Assembly (NCBI GenBank): GCA_040954595.2
Contig: CM082582.2
Location: forward strand, 8,184,001 to 8,248,000
Reading direction: 5' to 3'
DNA: 64,000 nucleotides
From: Balanoglossus misakiensis
Taxonomy: Eukaryota > Hemichordata
The position numbers were made by a program, and so were the translations under genes. The number at the start of each line of letters is the position of its first letter. Position 1 is the first letter of the stretch. The notes under the pieces are model-generated. The model ran no database searches. It saw only the letters and a program-made list of their open reading frames with translations, and was not told where the DNA came from. This document shows, one piece after another, positions 50,245 through 62,300 of the stretch.

Positions 50245-50791
50245 GCAAAGCATGGTTTTATATCGTATGGGTGTAAATACAGAAGGAAAAAAATAATGAA
50301 CACACAGGACAGTCAAATAAAATTTTCATCAGTTTTTTTTTTACACAGGGTAGATGGAAATATTGGCTACAAAGAACAACTTTGCTGTTGTCTCAAGTTT
50401 GTGTTATTTCTCTACATGCACGTTTATACCTTTCTGGGAAAAAAGATAAATATCCATGGATATTATGAACATGAACCGTCAGTTTTGCTTCCGTAGACTA
50501 GTTTCCACGACAGAGGCAAGTTCCATTCTCTGCCGTTTCATATTTCAGCCGATTAGTATAACCTGAACATTGCTGTGCGGGCTTCCAGAATAAAAGAACC
50601 AAAAACAAACCGAATTTGGTTTGCAATGTAGCCAGAGCGTTTTTTCCACACCAAATACAAAGAGGCAATCATGTATTACAGCTGTACTACCACAGAGACG
50701 CAGTAAGTTTTTGTGGGATTTTTTGGGGGTGTTTTTTTTTTGGTAGAAGCAAAACTGACGTTTACAAGACTTGGCGGCTCCAACGACGATA

Positions 50792-52353
50792 CTAGAATGT
50801 GGACCCTTCTGGAGGTTGTGGTAATTTTGCATTTTCTTTTAGCGTCATCATTCTTCGTAGTTCTAGCAATATTGTCTTAATTGTAAAGCTTCTCTGCCAT
50901 CGGGATAATACCTGACATGATTTGCGATCAATCTGTTGAGAGAAAAAAAGAGTTGATTCAGAGGACATGTGGAAGAAGTCTGCCCAGGGAAACCATGGTT
51001 ATAGACGTTTCTTTGCATCGCATCTCTGCTTTGAATTGCAACATGGATTTTTTTGGCATCAATGGTCATATCAACTGCATGTAACATGGGCAGTGTGCAG
51101 GTTTTCAAACATGACTTTTGTTGTATCAAGTTCTGAAGGTGACAAGGATTGTGTATAAATTCAGCCGGTGAAGAAAGAAACCAATACTTACAATTCCATT
51201 AGTACTATTGATACCATTCATGTTAATTCTTGTGATAAACCTGATATTTGGACACTCATCGGGATAGTGATTGCCACATTCTAATCTCAAGCTGTAAATA
51301 CGGCTTTCGAAGGGACACTGAAATCAAAAGACAAAAGAAAACATGAGTATCAATTCTGACTGATTTTCACTCAAGGCTTCAACACTGAAAAGATGGAAGT
51401 GTGATCCACGAGAACTCACCCTAGGGGGTCCAATGATCATACCAGTCCACCTTGACATTGACAGATCATCATCATCCTCCAAACCCCAGCTGACTGTGCC
51501 ATCACCGCCTTTCTGCCCCTCCTCCAATTCATCCATCAAACGAAAATTACGAGGAACGACTGAAAAATAATGTTAAACAAGCCATTAAGAAAACAGTACT
51601 ACAACTATCGTGAAATCTGAGTTTTTATAATGATGTGGTCACTGCCAAGTATACAGCTGAAGGCCGATCCTACACATTTTGGGCTGTATACGGTAACATA
51701 AGTTTCCAACACAAATGTACAGGTGAGTTTATGCAGCTACACATGATTTCGTGTATATAAAACACTCATATTTCAGTTACAATCTACACTGATGATCGTA
51801 GACGCTATAAAGGAAGTAAAACTGATTATAAACTGCCTGGCGTCACACTTCCTGTGTGCAGTTCAACGGTTCAAAGACACGGGGAGCTGCCAGGCATGTA
51901 GGTTCATTGCCATGACATGCAAATTTCCACCCAATGACACGGCAAACACACATCTTCCTTTGCGCCATACTTCCCTGGCGGAAATTAAAAGAAAACTATA
52001 TCCGCGCCGTACTTCTAAGCTAGAGAAAATGTACCCCATGTCAAAGATGTTTAAAATCGCGTACTTGGCACAGTAATGCCAGAGAATTTTGTTTCGATTA
52101 CACCGGCATGTTGCCCCAGACTCCTAAAGATACGAAGTACAAATGTCAGGGATCCATCCTCCGCGATTTCCCGCACGATTGCGTGTAAATTTCGCCTTTT
52201 CGGCACAGTTTGGCGCTGTTAAATAAAAATATATTATTCTAACTCATCATCTCTGTGAAAATCTATCATAAGTTATTGTGTTTAAGCTGGTTATTTTAGT
52301 TTAGAAACAAAATACTCGAGAGGTTACTTACTGACTTGACTGGGCGCCGCCAT
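50792..52353 (-). CDS. UBE2V: Ubiquitin-conjugating enzyme E2 variant (UBE2V/Mms2/Uev1)
   Basis: Catalytically inactive E2 partner of Ubc13 (UBE2N), used to build K63-linked ubiquitin chains in DNA damage tolerance and NF-kB-type signalling. Exons on the minus strand: 52353-52332, 51559-51420, 51317-51192, 50932-50792; junctions keep frame, 142 aa, full family length. It reads [20 protein letters not shown] at the start, then [45 protein letters not shown] and [10 protein letters not shown]13 in VPRNF matches the Phe known to contact Ubc13. The position of the catalytic Cys in active E2s (eight before W108) holds Lys; a Cys at 102 lies two residues away. Start chosen at the ATG in AAAATGGCGGCG. 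Confidence 0.97.
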
Positions 52354-53301
52354 TTTGTGTTTGACGATTCGGGTGGACCCCCTGCAAAGCCGACTACTTA
52401 TGCGGTTAGCGCCCTCTAGCGACGGGAAATCAACATAACATTATCATGGCGGATAGTTTTGTAAACTGAAGTTCGTACCGGAGAGCTTCCTGTCAAATTG
52501 CGTTGAAATTGCCCATAGCAACAAGCTCGGACGTTGTCACTGAAAAGGCCGGCCTGCATGAGTACACTCGACCCGAGGTGACTTCAGCTGAGCCGTTACT
52601 CCATCCCAGAAAATATCTCGACACATTCTGTGGTCTGCTACCTTAGGAGATTGCTTGTCACCAACCAACGATATGCAGACGAAAAGGGCTGGCCGCTGCA
52701 GCTGGCTTCCTGTTTGAACTATCAGGTGTGCAGTTACTCTTTTTTTACCTGAACGCTTTGTCATGGCAACAGTGGCCTTCTTATACTTGGCTTGTGTTCC
52801 ACCACAGAGGTATTTTTAAACTGAGGGTTTTCAAATTTGGAGTTGCGCGGGTGAAAATTACTGGTCGTTCAGACACGATCCCAGTTCATTGATTTTGTTT
52901 TATGGGATGGTGTGTCGTACGTGTGTGATAGTTAAATCATGAATGTACAATGTATACACGGTAGAATGCTGTAGACTTTTCGATCGAAACACTGGCCATT
53001 TTCCAGCTCAATAAACATGTACCCACAAGTTATTCCCCATCTATCAATATTGTAATTAGGCTGTGGGAAGTGTGTGGCCTTTGATATAAAATTTGGGATT
53101 GTATGTCCATCATGGGATGGGTTGGCCTCTTGTGTTTAACTGTTAAATATTAATTCTGGATCTGGTGATATACAGTTGGTTAACCACAGGTACATGTATC
53201 TGGTTTTCATTGCAGGGTGTTTGACTAATTTGGTGGCGAGTTTATTCCGTCTGGTCATTGTCATATTGATGCGTTCAGAGTGAGAAGAAGAAAAAGACAA
53301 C
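52354..53301. promoter_or_regulatory. Divergent promoter between UBE2V and the HEAT-like gene
   Basis: About 0.95 kb between opposite start codons. An ATGGCGG motif lies at each side (52353 on the minus strand, 52446 on the plus strand), with a CTCF-like AGCGCCCTCTAGCG at 52408-52421 between. The plus-strand motif opens a seven-codon frame ending TGA at 52469. An acceptor (TTTTCATTGCAG) ending at 53215 suggests a 5' UTR intron upstream of the ATG at 53302. A candidate donor is GAG/GTATTT at 52810, but it is weak. Confidence 0.5.
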
Positions 53302-56300
53302 ATGGAGACACCAGATCCCCTGAGAGATTTAATAGAAGCAACAGACACAAGCCGTGAAATAGAGGCGCTGGAATCACTGGCGAAGAAACTGACACCCGAA
53401 CGACAAGCTCTGTCTATCGAGGACCTGGAACAGGAATGGCTTGAGTTAGCGTCCAGCACGTTGGGTGATGATTCCAAAGCCAGCAACCCTTTCCCGGGGA
53501 AGCAGCCGGAGCAGCTGCTGCCAAAGATTGAGGATTTGAAGATGTTCACGAGCTATCTGTTCAGGAGACGCTACGGCTGGTCGGAAGCTCTGAATGAGGA
53601 GGTCAAACTTGACTACGATCACAGCCTGGGATCTCAGCCCACTTGCCCAATTTCTGGTGAGGAGGTGAGACGCAAAGGCCGACTGAATGATTTACTGGAC
53701 GATTTTCTGAAATGGTAAGTTGTTGTTGAAACTGGAAAAAAATGGAGCCTTCCCTTGAAATGTGTTCCATTACATTCTTAGTTCTAATACATCTTGCAAG
53801 GTACTGGGAAAAATTCTAGTACAGAATTGTAAATTCTGACAGCTAGCACATGCAGCTGTCAGAATTTACATTTTCTATTATCTTGCAAGTTTTAACCCTT
53901 TCACCACCATGGTTCAGTCCAAATCCATTGCTTTCTATGGTAAAACCTGGACATATATGACAAGATGTCATATATGGTGATCTGTTTGTTGGCAACTAAT
54001 TTGAAAGCTGACAATATCTGTATTATACTATGTAGTCACAATAATTAATTGATTCATGGGGTATTACCTGTATGTAGCTGTTGCTACTAATGGCTTGTCT
54101 GTGTCATAAAAGGCCCCAGGTTATATAGTTCCACTGAAAAGATATTGATACATGTACTGTAAATTTACATCCAATGTACACGAGCGTGTGTAACAGTATT
54201 ATTACACTCATTCCCAGGGTTAGGTTCTGTGCCATTATTGCCAACATGTAGAGAATTGGAGTGTGGTAATTATTTTATGGATGAAAACTGCTCTGGAATA
54301 CAAAGCTAAACATGTCACTTTCAATCTTGATTTCTCAATGACCTTGGGATACCCAAGTACAAGTTTTATCTATAAATAGTATGATGCTGTTTCTTCTTGT
54401 CACTGAGGAAAATATTACAGCTAAGACATGAAAACAGTAGACATAGGTTCGTTTGAAACATGAATTAATTATTGGAAGATATTTGATAATGCAATAAATT
54501 ATACAAGCGTAATTGCTTTTTTTTTGCTTTTATAAATTATGACAAAAATTATCTAGATATTGAAGGAAAATACTAATGGTTCAGCTCTGTTTAGCATATT
54601 GTACATGATGTATATTTGAATTCAAATTTTAAATGATGTTGGGAAAGGGAAAAACACCTCCAGACACATAATGATATTTAAAAATTATACACTATTGTAT
54701 GGTATCAAATAATCGCCTAGCAACCAGACTGTATATACACGTGTCCAACAAAACAATATACAGAGGGTATAGTCAGTCATTTAGCAAAGGCTGGGGGGTC
54801 ACAGCATGCTACAAAAGAGATGTGAACTGTGAAATATTTTAAAACTCAGGTTTGGTTTGTGTCACGTGAAAGGGTTTGTCTAATAAGGTACATTATATAT
54901 AATGATGTGCAGGCTAGCAGTTGGAAAAAAAAAACATACTTTCCACTACGTTTTACCATTTTAATGGGTAGTTTCATTTCTCCATGAAATGATGCTTTTT
55001 CTGCCAACTTTTTGGAACCCTCAGCTTACTCCTGTTTTACACGAGAATATCAGTTGATCTTAGTTAGAAGTGTGAAATGTTGTTGCAGAATTTAGCTTGT
55101 ATCCAAAGAATAGAGTCAGTGTCTATTTATTGTTTAAACCTATGTGAAAAGTAATCCTCTAAGAAAATACCTGGAATTATGATGAGGCTCATCATAATTC
55201 CAGGTATTTTCTTAGTAGATATGCTTCAGAAAGTTTTATTATGATAATAAATTTAATCCCAAGAGAGATCTCAGAATTGTCTTTCATGAGACTGCACTAT
55301 TTTGGGGCGCTTTTTTGTATGCAGTAAGAATTGAAAGTGTGTATTTTGCATCATAAATGCAAATGTACACCACCTAAAATAAACAGGCAACAGTTGTACG
55401 ATTGAAACAATCTCACTGAGAGTAAAAAGGATCGAGATAATTGCGAGAAGATCAATTCTTTCTTTTTGATATGAAAATGAATTCTTTGTCCTGAAAATGG
55501 GTCCACAGAAAGTGTAATGGCTTGGAAAATCAATAACCTCCAGGCTCCCAGTGCGATGTACAGTACCTGTAAACAAGTCGGGCTGATTGCTATGAAAAAT
55601 ATCAGACGGGACTCTACTGTATGCTGATCTGTTTCACATACAGCTCTGTCAAAACTGTGTCATTTATTGCTGACGCAGACCTGTTGCACACATGTCCTGA
55701 AGTGGAGATACTTGATGCTGTGTCGACTCCCGTCATATTTAAGAGAGAATAATCTGAAGTTGCACGAGAAAAGTTTAAGTCTTTGACTTTCGGGATGCAG
55801 ACTACCTTAAATTTAAACATTCACCTTCATGAGGTTCAGATCCCTGGTGGCAATGCTATATGGCTATTTGACACACAGCATACGAAAATTCCCCTGCCGC
55901 ACAAATGGTACGCCTTGGGTGTATGTAGTTGACTTCCGACCTCACCAGGTACTACTAAAGAGCTGAAACGGCCATTAAATTACCGCAGTGCAGTAATATG
56001 AAGCACTTTTTGGGCATTTAAATTTTACCGTCTACATACATATCAGGCACCATGCAGGTACATCTACTGCAGGTACTGAATCATTTATGTATTGTGAGTA
56101 ATGCTTGCAGCTGTAAAATGACCTTAAGAAATATTTATTGCAGTTTTATTTTGCTGAATTTACAACCAACATGCGATGGGATTTCTTAAGCATTACATGT
56201 AGTTACGTACACAGTCAACTGACTCTAGTCAGATTATCAATTGAAACCATATAAATAAGAAAAGGTACACATTTTCGATTCAGAGCTGATGATGTCTGTG

Positions 56301-59300
56301 ATAAGTGTCTGGGGAAGGTCAGACCTGTAAGAAAAGATTTTTTTTTCAGTTCCTGCCTAGTCAAAAGAAGGGATGATGGATGCTTTTCAAACACTAAATA
56401 TACAAGACGGTACCCCCATTCATTACCTGATATTATCATTGTTAAAGATATCACGTTAGAGAAAAAACATATTTTTGCAGCCTTATAACATAATCATTTT
56501 CAGACATGGATCCTCATCCAGCCTGTTGCTGTGGCAACCGTCACTTTGACTCGAACAGGTATTAATTATTGCAGGACAGACTGTAGGTTTCTTTACAATC
56601 GTATTGAAATCTGCTGTCAAAACAACATTAGCAGAACTAACGTTTTTATGGTGTCAGGTGAAATCTGAGAGAAAGTCAAATGACAGTGTAGACTGCCTGT
56701 CACACATAGTAAACTGTGGTTGAGTCCTAATGCTTCATTTCTTTCCCCACAGGTATTTTTGTCAACCACTCAGTCGTCCCCTGCTGGAAAGTCTCAAGAA
56801 TACTATCGTTGAAGGTAAAGGAGGAAATTTTGAAATTCTTCATCATACTTTAAAGGGACAATGCTTCTCACTTTTCTGGGTAAATTTTGGTCTGTACCAA
56901 ACATTGTATCGTTGTCACACAGAGTGTGAATTGAGTTGTAAAAACAGTGAATGAGCATATCTTAGAATTAGATACAAGAACAAAATCCCTTAAGGGGTAA
57001 AATAAACAAAAGCCAAAAGAGAACGACTTTGTCCCTTTAATGTCCCGGGTGGCTCTTCTCTGTCTTCTGCATTTGATGTTTGGTAATTGAACTCTCAAAG
57101 CCACTGCGATTTCTGCTAAAATGACATAAAACCAAGGCAAGTGAGCATGTAAGACTTTGAGTAGGACTCAGATTTGCGCCCTGGTACCTGTACATACCAC
57201 ATCATCATTTGTATTCCGGTGTTAACACGAGTATAATGGGCTGGTGAATGAAGAAGAGGAATTAGATTGTCGATGGCAATTCACAAGAAAATGTTCAAAT
57301 GAGGTGCGTCAATATCCTTGCTAATTTATCATTTCAGCAAATTCTTTCCCGGTTGTTCGCAACCAGACGTTCGTGCACATCATGGAGTGGTTGAAAGTGA
57401 ATGCTCATGACTCGGCCAGGATAAGTGAGTGTTTGGAACCTATAAAGGACCTGATGGTTTGCGGACTGACTGATATATGGTCGGCCATCAGGAACGCCTG
57501 CGTGGCAAGACTCAGTCCAATTATTGAACATTTTAAGATATCTCAGATTGAGGCATTCTTCCAAGATCTTGCTAAGGTGAGTTTTTGTTCGCTAACATCA
57601 ATTTTTTTTTTATTGAACGGATAATAGCTGTAACATTAAATGATAATTTGCCTTTCCTTGGTTCTGCTCAGTAAAGCATTCTTTAAAAAGTAAATACCTA
57701 GTATTCAGGTTGAACTCGTCTAAGGTTTGTCGAATACACTGCACACACAGCCCTCGTCACTACATGGCCGTATTTTGTGAAAAAGCCAATAGTATGTCAC
57801 TTAGAAGTGAAGCATAGTGCCATGCCAGCCAGGGGGAAGGCACTTTAAAGGAAGCCTTGAGTTGGATGTGTGTAATTATCACTCGACAGGAGTGAAGCTC
57901 AACGAAGCACTTTAGTGAATGTCTGTATGCGTGGATGACTGGAGAAGACAGAATCCAGTCTCTCACCCTTGTTTCCATGGAAATGGCAAAGTTGTATTCT
58001 CCACGCACAGTTACCGTGGCTGCACTGACTTCTGCCGAAACACAGGCCTGATGTTACTTAGTTTTTGACACCGAGCCTGTAAATTGCGAAATATATGTTC
58101 GGGACTAGCTCAAAAAAATAACAGAAACCGGTAGTGGTTCAGTGGGATCAGTTTGATGTATTTGTCTGATAGAACACAGCTGAGCAGATCTATTTTTGGT
58201 CTGATAGTTTAAATGGTTCATTAGATTTGTTGCTCAGGGCCTCCTGCATTATCCCATGTTTGGGAATTCTCGACACGGTCTCACCACACCCTATTGAGGC
58301 AATACACCTGTGGTAATTAGAAACGATATGTTTACCAGGTCTTCTTCAATTTTCCGTAAAACTCTCTCTTTTACGGTGATTATTGCTGTGTGGAGAAATT
58401 GTATTGTAACTGAATGTAGAAAAATCGCTCTTGCGATAAAAGAGTCCAATTTCAGCCAACTTGGTGTCAAATTGCAAAATAAAAAAATGATCAAAAGGTA
58501 TAGATGTCGTAGGAAGCAATTCAGAAATGGTTTCCATGGATACTAAGCAGTTTATCAAGCTGGAGCTGGCATTCGCAGATTAGAAGTAGCCTGACCTCTC
58601 AAGGGTACCGACTCATCAATACTATCTACTGCGAGCTTGTGTATGAAATGTGTGTGTATTGTGTTGATCAGTAGAGAGATCTGCAGGAAATAGAATATCA
58701 CAACCTCCATTACAGATCAACTTTCCAGTTTTTTCTCTCCAATATGCCACATCGTTGCCGTGGTAAAGTTCCGCTAAGCTGATCTGTGGCAGTGCATGTG
58801 TTACTGCAATTTATTATTCCCACTCAGTGCCCTGAAGAATTTCAAATTTACAGCCGCGTTGAGAAAATTCCTGGAATGGAAATACTGTAAATAATTTACA
58901 AAGCCTGATGACGTCAAAGGCAACAGAGATAAATCGTCACGGATTTTATAAATCAGAAAAATAATAACATTAATAGTAATTTTATTCTCTTCCTACTTTA
59001 TGTAATCTGCAATTTCTGGTTTTGCTGATGGAAAAGAAATCCTTCATATCTCATGGAATCATGCATTTAAGCTTGGTGGCTTTATCTTGAGTCGGAGAAA
59101 TGGCTGCAGAAAAATAAGATTCTCATAAGTAGTATTGAGTTGTCTTGTTATAAGACTTTTATTGAAATTCTATACACTTCACGGAACTTGTGTATCCTAT
59201 TACATAAAGTATTTCCTGTATTTTTTTTTCAGGAGATTCAAAAATTCCGTTTCAATTATTTTTTCTTTATGTACTGATACTATGACTTAAAACATGTGCG

Positions 59301-62300
59301 TGCTTATATTTACATGAGTAAAATTGCTAATCACAGTCCCTCCTTCATGACAGAGGTAGTGTGTATCATACTGTTTTAGCATCCATTTACTAAATCAGAT
59401 GTTGATTTTTATTTCTTGCCAGATTTGCTTGAATAAAGAGAGCACATGGCAGGCCATAGAAGGAGCGGTCATGGGGATCAATTCCATAATTCGACGATTT
59501 CAATGGATCGGATGCCAAGCAGTGGAACCTGCATTGTCCGAGTCGGGATCAGAGAAAGCTGAGTATTATCTCAAGGTAGGAGTTTGTGTGTCTCTGGATT
59601 TATCAGGGTTCATGCCCTCCTGGAAAATCCTGTCAGGGTCTGGAATTTGAGACCGTGATTCCGGGAAAGTGCTTTGAGTGAAAGTCCTGATATTTATTCC
59701 TGGAAAATTGGTTTTCATGATGCCATCATTAAAATAGTTGATTATTGCAGAAAGAACGCAACGCACTGACTGGCTTTGTTGTGGGTATTTAGCGAGTCCT
59801 TTTGTCTGGGTACGTCTATTGCTCATTTCTGTTCGCAGTTTCCACTTCACAGTGGAATAAAGCATTCCCCCAGTGATTGATTGTATCCAGTCTTTTAAAG
59901 CGTCTTGTAAAATGTCATCCAGCATGTAGGATTCTTTGAACCGGTTTTGGTCAGTCACCCCGTTTCATAAAAAAGCACTAATTGCGAAATGCCTCGACGT
60001 GCGGTCCTTTTCAACGCCCCGGTCTTACGTATGCTGAGATCTTGTTGTTTTGAAAACGACCGTTGATGACTGTTTCAGTGTTCATCAATAGGCATTATGA
60101 AACATTCAAGAGATTCAGGAATGGGGTAATTTAAAACTCTAATGGAGTTACCACATCACGTCAAGACGCGGTAATTGACAGAAGGCGCACGTACAGCCTT
60201 TCGTTGCACGACAAAACAAGCCATCTATCTGCTGGCTAAATCTCGACACTCTTCTTTTCTGCTCGGGATCATTAAGTGTAAGATGAAACCCGCGGTTCAC
60301 AAGCTGTAATTTAATTTCTACACTTTGTTCTGCGTTTCTACCTCATTTCTGTCTCGATTGATTTCTCATGGAGTATATTGCACGCAGTAGACGTAATTAG
60401 TAATCTTCGCCCACTGTCTGAGATGCCGTGCTCATTCCGTCTGCTTCTTCAGAATCTCGCAGGCCTGAGAAGATGGAAGGAAATTACACAAATTAAGAAT
60501 TTAGGTTTTGCAAGTGCAGTTCAGATCGCTGACTTGAAAATATTTTCTAGTAATTTTAAGTCTGTATTGACTTTGAATGCCTCAGGTAAATATTAAAATT
60601 CACCATCACTTTATTTGAAATTTAAGTTTCGCACACCAGTTCATACTTTTCAATAAAAATGGTGAATTGTGTGTTAGTGAGGAGTTCTCCAATTTGCAGA
60701 TGATGATTTGCTGAAAATATATTAAACTGCTCCTGTTTTATTTCCTTATTTCAGTTTGGTGTAGAAGAGTTGACACAGCTCCCCATCTTCATCAGCAGTC
60801 AGATCCACTCCGTCATCTTTCCCTTGCTTGGACATCCCCAGCTGAGTATCCGGGAAAACGCAATCCGGGCGTTTTCCTCCTTCCTGTCCAGGTGTGAATT
60901 CAAGGTAAGGGAATTGCCACATCCATCACTGTGTGTTCAATTTTTATTTTTAGCATCTTTACGTGGAATCCAAAGTTGGGTGTGATCAGATATAAATGCT
61001 CAGTATCAAGCTTATCAATACAGTTTATCCATGTGTACAATTATTAAAGTAAGAAATTGAATTCAAGTCCGGACTGGAATTAATTTGTCAACTACCAGTA
61101 TATAATGATCGCACCGCACATACAGGTTAGATTGACTAACAATATTCTCCCAGGTGAGGTAGTTTTGATCTGCCGCATCTGCGCATTCGTTTGTTAATGT
61201 CCTCAAAAGCGGAATAAATATTTCAGTCTATGTGAATTAAGGTGCTTGATTCCAGGATATTAGAATCCGCCGATGGAGAGCTTGTCATTAGTTCCAGAGT
61301 GTAGATACATATAGATTGCACTCAATGGGACTTCCCCCAATATTGATCGCTGTGTTTAATCTGTGCACCTTGTTTCATTTTGAGATGACCTGTCATGACT
61401 CCCGGAAACATTTAGACTACTTACGAGATTGATGGCAGGGGGCATAGATTTTGTACATTTTCCTTACTCTCTACAAATTTTTTTATTGCTTCTGTATTTT
61501 TCAAACAAACATTTTCCTCACATGAAAACAGTTACTTTTCACTGATAGTTAGTATAAATTTGCTATAAATGTGAAGTTTGTTTAGCTCTGGATAAATAAA
61601 TTTCTTTATGATATTTTGGTGATATAATCTAAAATATCCCCAAGTCAACTATCAAAGTTGAGTCTTCATCCTCTTCTGAAAATATCACGATGCAAACTCG
61701 AGTGTACGGCTGAAAGTGTTAAAAAGTATAAAACGACTTAAATATAGAAAGGTCAACAAGCTGCAAATACACCTTTATCCGTTCCTCGATTTTCTACATT
61801 ACTGTCAAGGGATACATCATCTGATCAGATCCAATCTTCTTCACCTCCCCTCACAGGAAGCTCTGTCCTCCTTCAAGGAAGTCATCAGTCTGCTGTGTAA
61901 AGGGGCAGTGACCGATCCCACACCAGCCGACGAACACATGAACGCACTCTCACAGAGGAATAATTTACCCCACCTGGCTGTGATGAATCCGGGCTACAAA
62001 TTCCTGGATGCGTATCATGCCGAGGGGTTGTTGGGAGTTTGTATATTCCTTGTTAAGGTAAACAGGATTGTTTACTCTTTGGCATTAAAGGCCCATGAGC
62101 AGAAACTTTGGACGTTATTTTCATGATTTTACTTTTGAGCTGAAATGTGGTCATGTAGATGTACTTAATACTGTGGGATGTGTATACAAGGATTATTCAC
62201 CACTGAATGGTGCCAGATGTGAAAGCTTGAGCAAGATATATATCATAAATGGGTGCCACACCCAAATATGGCCACCTCCGTGCAGATTATGCAAAATACT

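Larger units (their letters stand above)
53715..56752 (+). other. HEAT-like gene intron 1 (about 3.0 kb)
   Basis: Phase-2 coding intron (AAA TG/G). Holds two inverted repeats (53828-53870 and 55159-55215) and a truncated MITE copy (53892-53953). No gene seen. Confidence 0.65.
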
